The notes beneath the pieces were generated by a model that did not search any database, had not been told where the DNA came from, and worked only from the letters and a program-made list of their open reading frames with translations. DNA of 64,000 bases from Poecilobothrus nobilitatus (Eukaryota; Arthropoda; Insecta; Diptera; Dolichopodidae), in the NCBI GenBank assembly GCA_947095535.1, contig OX352774.1:216182965-216246964 (forward strand). Reading direction: 5' to 3'. The position numbers were made by a program, and so were the translations under genes. The first letter of the stretch is position 1, and every line of letters starts with the position of its first letter. This document shows positions 12,470-23,384 of this stretch, piece by piece.

Positions 12470-13827
12470 AAAGATTTTTTTTCAATAGTTGCAAATTGTA
12501 GAATAGAACATTATTGACTGAGAGGAACACACAAGGTGAACAAAAAAATAGTTTTTATTTCATAAAAATAAAATTACAAACAAAAAAAGTAATAAAAACC
12601 GCCTTTTTATTCTTTTTGAAAGAAAAAAAAAAATTTTTAAATTAAAATTTTCCTTATAATAGATACATATGTGAAATGAATAAACTGAATTGAAAAAAAT
12701 AAACCAACACCTCTTGGACTAATGTATAAGAACTCTGTTATATAGAATAAAAAATATTAAAAATACAGTTGGGTAAGTGATTTATTCCGTTATAAAAAAT
12801 TTTATAAGATTATTTCTGCATTTATATAAACTGAGACGTATATATAGACTTATATTCTTATGTATATATTCATGTACATTTAACATATACATATACATAT
12901 ACATATATTATATACCAAAAAGAAAAATAAAAGGATGTTTAAAAAAAAAGTGAAAAAAAAAAAAATCCAATATCAGCTAAATATTATTTTTTAACTATTT
13001 ATTATTTTTTTTTTATTTTTTTCTATTTTATTTGCGAAATTATACAATGACATTAAACTTTGTTTGATTATTTTGAAGAGTTTAAAAGGAAAAATAAATA
13101 ATTTCCTTTTAAATTTTTTTATTATTATTATTTTAGTTAAAATACTTAAAATTTAAAAAGAAATGAAAATGAAGCAAAATAAATGCAATTATAAACATAA
13201 AGTGAACGTTAAAAAAATTTATTAACTTAAAAATAGATGGCGTTGCAATTTTTATTTCTTGTCATTTATAACTTTAAATGATTAATCAATCAATTGAATT
13301 AAATTTTATTTTAATACTTTTTTTTTTTTTATTAAATCATTTTAGAATTAATTCATTCATTAATTACGAATCGATAATATTTAAAAAATAAAATATTATG
13401 TATAAATATATTTAAAATAAAATTAAAGGTTACTCCTTTTTGTTTTATTTTTGTTATATTTTAAATAAAATATCTGTTTTTTTTTTTTCTAAATTCTTTA
13501 ATTCTTTAACTTAAATTAATCTCATCTAAACATACATAAATGGTGATAATTAAAAAAATTACTTTCATTATTTATTTTGTTGTATAAATTATAATTATTT
13601 TTTAATTCCTTTGAATTGTACCGAACTTTTTTTTTTTTTTTAATAAAGAGTCGTATATTATTTATGGAAATAGTTTTTTCTAATAAAAAAAATTGAGAGC
13701 GCTATGAATGCTGGTAATCTCGTTTTTTAAAATTTCGGTAAATCTCCTTTTTTTTCAGAAAATACAGAAAAAATAAGAAATTGTAATTTTTAATTTTTAT
13801 TGAATAATAAGTAGGAGAGCTTTTAGA
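12470..13827. other. AT-rich noncoding DNA, nothing recognised
   Basis: There are poly-A/T runs and an ACATAT microsatellite at about 12880-12910. No frames or structured repeats are worth naming. Confidence 0.5.
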
Positions 13828-14067
13828 AATGAATTCAAAATCAGTATTGCCAGAATATTTAAATATATATATGTACACTTGATCTGAATTAGGATGAATT
13901 TTAGAGCTAGATACCAAATCTCTAGTATTCTCTTTTACCAGAATATTTAGATTTTAGAGTTGCATTCAAAATCATGGCATTCTCTTTTTTCAGAATATTT
14001 ATATATAAGTGTATGTGTTATTCTGAATTAAAATGAATTTTAGAGTTGGATTCAAAAGCAGGGTTCC
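13828..14067. repeat. Degenerate tandem repeat, three units
   Basis: The word CCAGAATATTTA or CAGAATATTTA recurs at about 13850, 13938 and 13991. Each time it is followed by a TTTTAGAG(T/C)T(G/A)-like block and then ATTCAAAA(T/G)CA or its decayed form, and a TTCTCTTTT block ends the first two units. Units 1 and 3 are about 75-90 bp and also share a TCTGAATTA..ATGAATTTTAGAG stretch; unit 2 is about 53 bp, missing that middle part. No coding potential is seen. It is probably a local duplication, possibly from a mobile element. Confidence 0.6.
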
Positions 14068-15417
14068 AATAATTTGTTTATTGGAGATTTGGCGGCGGCA
14101 GACTCCACTACTTCAAAAACTTTCATCTTGCATAATATGTATAAAAAAAAATTATTAGATATTTTAGAGTTTAAATATCCGACCTCTGATATTCATCTTT
14201 TTTTATAAAAATGTGCTAAAATAATAAAAACTAAAAAAGAAGCAAAAACGGACAAGATTTTGATTAAACGAGATTTCAATAAAACGAGATTTTTTAGAAA
14301 CGACATTTTTTAGAAAAATTATATAATAAATTATTTTAATAGCTTTTTAACTATATAACTTACACTATATAATTAATATATTATTTATAATATTTATTCT
14401 AAATGATTAAAATTCTATGTATATAGATGTTATATTAAAATTTAAACATAATTTACTTTAAAAATTTTGTTAAAAGTCAATTAAAAATACATAACTTTAA
14501 TTTTTAACCAATTAAAATTTTTTTTTTTGTTTTTTCGGAAAATGTTTACTTAAGATTTGCTTGTTCAATTAAAATTAATGCAAAACTTGTATAAATTCTT
14601 CTAAAATTAATTAAAGATATACATACATACATATGTATGTATATAAATTTACGAAAAAATCTTTGATTTTTAATTATATATACATATTACAATAATCTAA
14701 CGTAGATACATTTCAATAATGTTATTAATTATATAGCTACTATATACAACTTTTGCAATACTTTAAAAATTTCTTTTGTTTTCCTTTTGTTATATATTAT
14801 TAACATTTAAAGAGTGCATAATGAAAATACATATACTTAAATCTATGATATCTATTTTTAGTTCCTGAGATAATTTTAAAAACAAAAATTTAAAATTATA
14901 AAACTACCTACTGCTTTAGCTGAATTTCTTTTCCTACTATTATCGAACTTCTTTAGGGAAAGGTATTTTTTCTGATATATGGAAAGAAACCTATTTAAAA
15001 CCATGAGAAGCAAAAAATTAAGTAACGAACTATAAGCCTACGTTGTCAAACTTTCGCGTATATCAAAATACTTTGTGAAACTAATTTTTCTCATATTTAG
15101 CCAACATTTTTTTAAAATAATAGTCAACATAATTTTGAAAAAAAAAATATCAACATAGTTTTGTAAAAAAAAAAAAGGTGGTTGAATGTAACTGATTTTG
15201 TTAAAACAATCTCAATACTAATTATAATAATATGAAATCGAAAAATTAGTCGGATATTATAACTACATAGTGAATATATGAGTAAAGATTTTGATATATT
15301 GCCACACAATTATCATTCTTTATAAAATTAAACGATTGTAGTGTTCAACTTATTTCTTTAAATGGATTGAATCATATCTTACAAATAGAACTTTTAGAAT
15401 TCTATTTATTTATTCCT
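14068..15417. other. AT-rich noncoding DNA
   Basis: Nothing recognisable beyond a short GGCGGCGGC patch at 14091-14099, two AAACGAGATTT words near 14267-14292, and an ATACATACATACATATGTATGTATAT-type palindromic microsatellite near 14620. Confidence 0.45.
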
Positions 15418-15945
15418 CATCTTTTGTAGCTAACTCGGATGGATTCCAAAGAATCATCTGGGGTACCCATTCTCTATAATCCCTATCATGATGATGCTTC
15501 CAAAAAATAAAAATATCAACATTCTTATATAGATATGTATAACCAAATGACATGAAAATTTTAAAGAAGATTGGGTCCATTACCTAGAACCTTTTCGAGT
15601 TATGAAGGGTTAAAGATATTTTAGCAAATTTTCATAAAAAAATCTGTAACCTTTGAACGGCTTGCTATAGGGGGGTAAAAAAAAATATCAAACTCAATTT
15701 TCTTTTGAAACACCCATAATAACTTTTTCTCTACCTCTTTCGAGATATAAAGAATGAAAAGTGTGTTATTTTCAAAAGTGTGTTAACACATTGTGGGTTT
15801 TTAAAACACTTTATATTCTTCAAATCATAAAGGATCCAGAATAGACCCCCACCCCTTCCAATACAATTTTTTGTTCGTCTCGAAATGCCCGATCACCCAT
15901 TTCAAGGAAGACCATCGAGTGGAAAACACCCTGTATACATTTTTT
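15418..15945 (-). repeat. Old mobile-element-like repeat ending in a GGGTGTTTT terminus
   Basis: Base composition is clearly less AT-rich than the flanks. On the minus strand it begins near 15943 with ATACAGGGTGTTTTCCA. It contains several phrases of the type ATATCTCGAAAGAGGT (about 15745) and ATAACTCGAAAAGG (about 15600), and a second GGGTGTTTC at about 15714. Such GGGTGTTTC-starting, CTCGAAA-containing segments are a common dispersed repeat style in insects, but no family was recognised. A further piece with a GGGTGTTTCGCATAAGAGT start lies at 47280. No coding frame or TSD could be shown. Confidence 0.45.
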
Positions 15946-17579
15946 TTTTTTGTTCACTTGGCATTGTAAAATAATGTAATTATGGAAATTCTATAAATTT
16001 GTTTTCAAATTGAAATTAATTTTGTAACACTCTTGTACCTTGTTTTAATTAAATAAGAAATAAATTATTATCTAAAGAATTTTTTCATCTTTTTCGGTTT
16101 TTGTATGGTTTGTAAAACCAAAAATTCTATAAACTGTCTTTGAAATGACTTTACTTTAAAAAATTAAAGAATATTAGTCATATGCGTACTACAAGTATTG
16201 ATAACAAAAACAATAATAAAATTTAAAAAACATATTGTTTTACTAAGTTCTACGTATAGATATATGTACTTGTACATATAAATTTTTTTTTATAAAACAT
16301 ATATAGGAAGGTCTCTTGCCATAAATTTTTCTTAAGTAGGAAATCTAACATTTAATATTAAAACAATAAACATTTTTTTTTTATTATGGAGATATACATA
16401 TATTTTAAATTCTGAATTTTGAATTTTGCATTTAACTGCACCTTTTCTTTTAAAAAATTTAATATGCCGCTTATTCTTTTTTCAACTTTTATACAAGTGC
16501 CAAAATTTTCCATTTTAAAGTGTCAGTATTAATAATGATGATGACGGCATATTATAAACCAAAAAAGAAAAATTAATTTAAAATATTTAATCATCAATTA
16601 GAAACAATTAAAAAAAATAAAAAAAAATTTTTGTTTTAAAAGAAATGGGAGGAAGTTTACACCCTCATATACAAATACAGTAAAAACCAATTATTATCAG
16701 GTAATAAATATAGAAAAAAAATTTTTCAATTCTTGTATTTATTTTTTTTTTTTTTGTTTTTAAATTTGCATTTATAGCTTTATTTTTTCTTCATTTATTT
16801 ATTCAGGTTTCCATAAAAATGAAATTTATTTACAATACTGATAATATATTTTTTTTATTTTTTCAAAATAATTTTCAATTTTCAATTTCCATTAACAAAT
16901 CATTTATCTTTTATGACATAATATTTAAACATTTAATACTGAATAGTAGGTACAGTGTGTGTTTTTTTTTCCAAACTTATATTATATCATTTTATCACAG
17001 TTTCTTCAGTTTGTACCTATCAGATGTACTTCCTTTAAATGCGATATTGTTTACAACATCATAAGCAATACATATAAGTAAATAATTCATATGAAATAAT
17101 AACTGCATGTATGTATATACATATGTAATAATAATAATGTTTTCTCCGTCCGATTTCTTTAGGAGCATTCATTATAACAGATTGAAGTTAAAAAAATCTC
17201 GGGTGGTAAATTTTAAGTTACAACATGATTTTGGAAAGTTTCTTGAAAAAATCTAAAATTTTTATTTAAATTACAAGAAATGAATCAAACGAAATAAATT
17301 AATCCTTAAAATGTTAAGTTACAAGTTTTAAAAAAAATATTTTTTTAATTAAGAGAAGATGCCTCTATAAATATAGTTTTCCTATAAGAGATTTTCCAAT
17401 TTTATAGGAAAAATTATATAAAAAGGGGGAAAGAAAAGCAGAATCCAAAACAATTTAATTTAAAAGGTAATCTGATTTAAGGTTCAACAAAAATAAAATT
17501 TTAATTAAATAAAACACCCGGTATTTTATTGCATTTTTTAAATTACTCAAAAGATTTTATTTCTATTTTTATTTTACTT
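15946..17579. other. AT-rich noncoding DNA, nothing recognised
   Basis: T-rich runs only. The open frame around 16819-17064 is Phe/Ile-rich read-through of T tracts without domain character. A GATGATGACGG word at about 16537 has no visible context. Confidence 0.45.
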
Positions 17580-18070
17580 TTTTTTTTCATTATTTTGTTG
17601 CTTGTCAAAAGAACAATTAACGACGTGCGACCACAATCAAACAAAAACAAAAAAAATAATACAAAAGCTAATCGACAAAAGAAAAAAAAAAAACAAAATA
17701 CATACAATATTTCAGTGCCGTTCGGTTCAGTCAGACAGATCTCATTCACTTTTGACTATTTTCATTTTGTTAATTTGTAAAACAGAACGAAACGATCGAC
17801 GTGATTCTTCTAATGATCTGTCATTACAAAAACGCTTGTTTTTTATTTTTTCTTTTTTTTATAAGGCGATGATTTAATAAGAAAATTTATTTTCCGTTCT
17901 TGTCATTTTAATTTTGTTTTTTGTTTTAGTTCAAAAAAAAATTTTTTTTTGTTTTGTAATTTACTAAAAAAAAAACAAAAATACAACAAAATACAAAAAA
18001 CGCAATCATCGCAATTAAAAATTGCGCTTTTTATGGATTTTCAAGGGCAAGGTTGGGTCGCCTGCTGTTT
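17580..18070 (+). promoter_or_regulatory. Possible promoter / noncoding first exon
   Basis: This island is less AT-rich than the several kilobases around it, with CG-containing words such as CGACGTGCGACCAC (17620-17633), GTGCCGTTCGG, CGAAACGATCGACGTG and GGGTCGCCTGC. Two matches to the insect Initiator consensus TCAKTY occur: TCAGTC at 17727-17732 and TCATTC at 17742-17747. No TATA box or correctly spaced downstream promoter element was found. A weak donor (ACAA|GTAATA) lies near 18079. This may be the transcription start of the gene whose coding exons begin at 36101, giving a first intron of about 18 kb. Without transcript data it is only a candidate; overlapping open frames on both strands look non-protein-like. 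Confidence 0.3.
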
Positions 18071-19820
18071 TTTTTACAAGTAATACATCAATTGTTATAT
18101 AATATATATTTGTATGTATGTGCATTTATACATAAATATATGTATATATAATATAAATACATAATATTTACATATAGGTACCTATACATATTATATATAT
18201 AATTTAAATCCTATATACCTATGTGTGGTATTTGTGTTAAACATATTGAATTTCAGTGTACTTTTATAGATATATTTCTTTCTCTCTTCTTCTCATTTTA
18301 ATAATTTTTTATAAATTAAATTTAAAAAAAAAATATAAAAAAAAAATTACTTTCAAAAAAATAAAATAAATAAATAAAGATTAGATAAGCTCAACATGAG
18401 CTGAAAACTAAGTAAGAAAAAAATTAAATTTTATGACATTATGTACGTACACATATCCAAACATATATGTAATACTGAATGATAAATGATCAAAGATCGT
18501 TTAACTTAATTCACGTCATAATTCCAAAAATAAAATATCAGTTCGTTTGTTAAATTGAACTGAATTGAATTGTTCGTTCATATCATGACATCTGAATTAA
18601 AGGAAGTTTCTTTGGGGGGTCCTAAAACATGATTGTCATATTTAAAAAAATTTAGTGAAAAAAATAACAAAAAATGCCGATTATTATTTTTTTTTTTTTA
18701 TATTAAAATGTTGATTTATTAATAATAATAAATATTAAATCAAATATAAATAAACAAGTAATAAAAGATTAAGATTTTTTTTTGTTCATTATGGTAAAAT
18801 CAGTCTGTCTATTTGTCGGTATTAATTTTATAATGATTATATATTTCATGAATAAAATTTAATATTTTTTGATTTGTAAAATTGATAAACTAAAAAAAAA
18901 TTTTTTTATATTAAACAAATTTTTTCTTTTGATAAATATTTACTAAATTAATATGAATTATATTAATAATATTGTTAATTTCATTAATTATCAATTAATA
19001 ATTGAGTCAAGGATTATTGGTGCACATTAATGAAATTATGTTAAATATACTTTCTAAACAATATCTGCTCTAAAATAAAATGAACTAATATTAACCACAT
19101 ATAATTTCAACCACCAATCAGCTACATAGGTTAGGACCAATTAAAGATTGTCTAATTTTATATATTAGTAGGCAAAAGGTTCGGGCAAAGTAAAACTTTG
19201 TAATCATAATTATTGATTGCGTTAAAGTGTAGTTTTGAAAAGCTCATAATTAACAATTTATTAACATTTCATTTCGTTATTTTTACACCTAGCCCCAAAT
19301 TGATTTCAATCATTTTCTACATTAGTCATACATTAACAGAACTAGAAACAGTCGGAGAGAAAAGTAAGAAGGTACCTACATCAACTTACTTATGTTTTAA
19401 AAAGCTTATGTCCCTATTTTTTTTAAAAATTATTTTGTACATATAAGGGATTAAATATAATAAAATGTCAGCATACTTAATAAAATATTCTATACTTTGA
19501 GAATCTTGTTCAAAATTCATTACAGAGAACACTATAACAGAAACCATATAATACAGTAATATCTCGATAATCCGAATAACTGTTTGCAGACCCCTATTTG
19601 GTTGATCAAAAAATTCGGAAATCTGTAATTTTAACTTAAATAAATAGTATATATAATATGTACATTCGCTATTACATAATTTACCTCAAAGTTTTATCAA
19701 AAATAGCTTAAAAAAAATACTGTAGAGTAAAAATAAAATAAATATAAGTAAACAAAATTTTCGTCGTAGAAAAAGAACCGGTCCTTTTCTTGTGAGACTT
19801 TCCATATATTGTGAAGTTTA
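18071..19820. other. AT-rich noncoding DNA
   Basis: TATA/TATG microsatellite-rich (18090-18240), then AT-rich sequence. No element or gene was recognised. Confidence 0.45.
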
Positions 19821-19834
19821 TATAGATGAAAAAT

Positions 19835-20094
19835 TTATTTATTTATTTATATTAATATTACATACATAAATGTAATGCAATATTATTGAACCATCGGCTA
19901 CCAAGGCCATTATAGGTTTTTTGTACTATTATTAAATTATATACTAATATTATTTATTTTGTTTATATTATATACTATATATTTACATTATATTCGGTAT
20001 GTAAAGAAAAAACACTTACGACCTGTGCAGGGATCGAACCCACACTCCTTCGGTTAATACGCCACACGCCTACCCATTAGGCTACCGAAGCCCC
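19835..20094 (-). mobile_element. tRNA-derived SINE, copy 2 (different tail type)
   Basis: On the minus strand it starts at 20094 with GGGGCTTCGG, has an A box TAGCCTAATGGGTAGG and a B box GGTTCGATCCC, then GGTCGTAAG. The head is clearly related to the other SINE copies in this window. After that the body differs: it lacks the CTTACGAC arm and the GCCTGAAC block and carries instead a GGCCTTGGTAGCCGATGG block (about 19888-19905) and an ATAAATAAATAAATAA-type tail. Identical 14-base target duplications TATAGATGAAAAAT flank it at 19821-19834 and 20095-20108, proving the full extent and recent insertion. The shared head with an unrelated tail implies a second subfamily or a chimera mobilised by a different LINE partner (inference). 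Confidence 0.8.
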
Positions 20095-20108
20095 TATAGA
20101 TGAAAAAT

Positions 20109-23056
20109 CTTGGTTTTAAAAACTAAATATAATATTAAATATTTGTATTGTATAACTAAAGGCGTTTTTTTTAATCAGATCATAGTTCTTACTCAGTATA
20201 TGCTCATAGATTATGCTCAGTATATATGTAGATCAGATCGATCAGCAACACGTTTGAAAATTCTATTTGAATAAACTGTCAAATATTTTGACGTTTCTTG
20301 TTTATAAAATATTAAATTTGTAGCTGTCAATTTAACAATTGCGTGCCTGTTGTCGATAAATATTTGTTTGATTTAAAAAAAAAATCCACAAATTAATAGC
20401 TCTGAACGCTCAGATCTAAAAAACTGCCAAATCTTATTTTGGCAGATCAGAATCTCCTCCAAAAAAATAACCGCTTATAATTTATAAAATCGATTTGATC
20501 TTTAAATTATGGAAAAAATTAGAAATTTCATTTTCTATGTTTTATATTAACTTAAAAACTATTAAAACATTTTATAAATCAGAGATGATAAGTATATTAA
20601 AAGCTTGTAACGTATTTTTCAATATAAAGTTATTCTTATATTCTTATTCTTCCTTCCTAACCACCTTAAAATTATTCTGAATTTTATAGTAGCAACTACC
20701 TACTATGTATATCTGAATGATAATATAATAGCTATTAATTAAAAGAGTATGATAATTGTTTAACTTGCCAGTTTTATTCGATTCTTTTTATGTTTTTTTT
20801 TTTTGCCAAATAAAGTAATGAAACTGTTATAACTCAAAAATAATGGAATAATGTACATTTTTTATTATCAAAATGTGGTTTTAAAATTATTATATCTAAA
20901 TTAATTTATTTTCAGAGATTTAGGCTATTGTTTGCTTACCTCCTATTTAATTTTTCCTACAAAAAAAAAACAACAAGCATTGTTGTAATCGGTTTTTTTT
21001 TCTGATTTTTTAAATTCCAAAAAAAAAAAACATTTTATTATATTTTATTAAAAAAATTAAATTAAAAAGTCATCAAACATTATTTTAATGACAATGTGAA
21101 ATATAATGTAAATATGTATGTATATAATGGCTGTTAATGAAAACAAAAGAAAAAAACAATATAACAAAATCATAAAATTTGATGAAAAAAAAAAAATGAA
21201 AATTGAAAATTTATACCAATTTAAAAAACAAAACTAAAAACCAAGCAATGACAATATCAAATCAGATGTGGTCGGTTTTTTGGTCATAATAGATTCATAA
21301 TCCCCAGAAGAAGAATAATAATACATAAATATATAAAAATAGTTTTGCCACTCTATAACTGTGTGAATTAAACATATAAAAATATATATGTACATATATA
21401 TGTACATATACTCGTATCTACAGATTTATAATATTAAATTATATATTTTATTAATTTTTTTTTTTTTTTTGTATGATAAATTATTATTCATATACGTTGA
21501 TTTTAGATAATAACTATTTTTAATTAATAATGAAATTTTCATTATTTATTAGAATCAATATTAAATGATAAAAAAAAGTTTCAAGTAATTAAATAATTTA
21601 AAAGCATTTTGCTTATAGATTATTTTAGCAATTATTTCAAAAGAATTGCTTCTGATGCTTGAAGTTTATACACAGCGGTTTTTACGGTACACAATCACAA
21701 ATTAATGGTTTCACTAGTCTTTATAAACTTAGCCAATAGGTCCGAATGCATTAAACTGAGCTTGTACTGAAATTACACCTTTTCAAAAAAGAAAAAACTG
21801 TACGCTTGAACTTTCATATACATTCGATCAAACGTCAATTTTTTCATTTCCGTTTACAATTGTAACGAGAAAATATTAGATTCACGAGAAACTGTCAATC
21901 ATTTTCTCATTTGCATACAAACGGAATTAAAAATTGGTATACTTAAACAGAAATTTTACTCTGAAACTGTCAAAATTTTGCATTTGCACCGTTACGGATT
22001 CGACTCCAGATCGTAAGTTTCTTCCAGGACAATTACTGAAAAAGAACTTTTCTATTACAAGTCCGCTTTGGAAATACAGCTAAATAAATAATATTACAAT
22101 ATAAATTAATAAAAAGTATTTAATGGTATCAAAACGACATATTTCTATTTATGCTTTGGAGGAAGAAGAGAACTGTTCTGTTAAACAATCATTGCTTTTG
22201 AAATAGACAGAAACAGGATAAATCTATATCTGATAATAAAATAAATGTCACAAGTCGGCGCTTGCGGTCGTCGAAACAGGCTCAAATTATGACTAAACCA
22301 AGTAAAATTTGAATTGAATTTAATTAAATTATTTTTAAGTTTTGAAATTTTTGACCTTCACTTTATAAAATATAATAAATATAACTCAAAACCTCAATCC
22401 TCTCAAGGTTTTAACATTGTATTCCATTGCACATAATTAAAATCACAAAAAAAATATAAATAAATTATTTTGGGAAACCAGCAAAAAAACAAAAAAAATT
22501 TAAATTTTAAAAATGAAAAAAAAAAATAAAAGTAAAAATACATGTACATATATGTCGATATCCGCACTGCGTTTGCGGTTGCAAATCGAATAATATAAAC
22601 ATAAAACAAATTATATTTATATATATTTTGGTTATTAATGAATGAAATATTTTTTTTTTAACATTTATATACCTATAAGCCACCGGGTGGGCACCTACGG
22701 GAATCGAACTCTTAATATTCTAATATAAAAAGTGGAATAAAAATTTAAATTTTAATCAATTTGACTTAGTGAGTATCTGCTTCAGAATATTAAATAAAAT
22801 TAAATAGAATAACAATTAAAACTTTCACTTTTCTTAACGAATTTTAACTGTTATTGTTTGACTAAAATTTTCTCATTTATTTTTTTAATTTTTTTTTGGA
22901 TAGGGTGACACATTCTATTTACATTAAGAAATTTCTAACCAACAATAAAAATATACTCGTATTATTATAATTTTTTCAATTATTAAAAACATATTTTCAT
23001 ACCACATATTTCGTTTTTCTTTTATATTGATATTGATTTTTGGTCCTACCTAACAC
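20109..23056. other. AT-rich noncoding DNA with possible old repeats
   Basis: The stretch 20160-20475 is more complex, with AGATCA words and two CTGTCAA words. Its ends (GGCGTTTTTTTT and, inverted, GCGGTTATTTTTTT) hint at a decayed MITE but do not match well. 21650-22290 is also less AT-rich, with a B-box-like GGATTCGACTCC at about 21996 lacking an A box. 22676-22712 holds, on the minus strand, GTTCGATTCCCG, again without an A box. None could be bounded. Confidence 0.35.
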
Positions 23057-23384
23057 CAGGGCCGGATTAAGACGTATAGATATTAAAAAAAGAATTTGCA
23101 TATACATATGCATTTATTTATATTTATATGAATAATTACAGAGATTATCATAAATAGCCTATGGTTATCATAAGAAACCCTCGTATCTTGGGAATCAGAA
23201 GTCGGAATACAAGAGTACAAGAATAGTAGTTTAGTTGGTTACAACAATCTAAAGCCAGGGTACGATTGAAAAACCTAAGTAAAATTTATTTGTATGAAAT
23301 TTTTTTTACACTAGAAAGAAAAATGACACTGTTCGTTATTTCAGAATTTCTGTGGTCTCCAATTATCATGATGCCCAGCCCTAG
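23057..23384. repeat. Possible short DNA-transposon relic (hAT-like ends)
   Basis: The left end reads CAGGGCCGGATTAAG (23057) and the right end, on the minus strand, reads CTAGGGCTGGGCATC (from 23384). The two are loosely inverted (AGGGC(C/T)GG), in the style of hAT ends. The interior is less AT-rich than the surroundings but has no coding frame. No matching 8-bp target duplication is visible, so boundaries and class are weak. Confidence 0.3.

Noticed and set aside
17602..17877. 91-residue open frame as a gene
   Set aside because: Lys/Asn/Gln-rich frame from AT-rich DNA overlapping other frames on both strands, with no domain character.
20160..20475. Possible MITE with GGCGTTTTTT ends
   Set aside because: The inverted ends match poorly and no target duplication is visible.
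21985..22020. B-box-like GGATTCGACTCC followed by ATCGTAAG
   Set aside because: It resembles the SINE head/body junction but has no A box upstream and no flanking duplications.
22676..22712. tRNA-like B box GTTCGATTCCCG on the minus strand
   Set aside because: There is no A box at tRNA distance and no family body or TSD; it may be an eroded SINE end.
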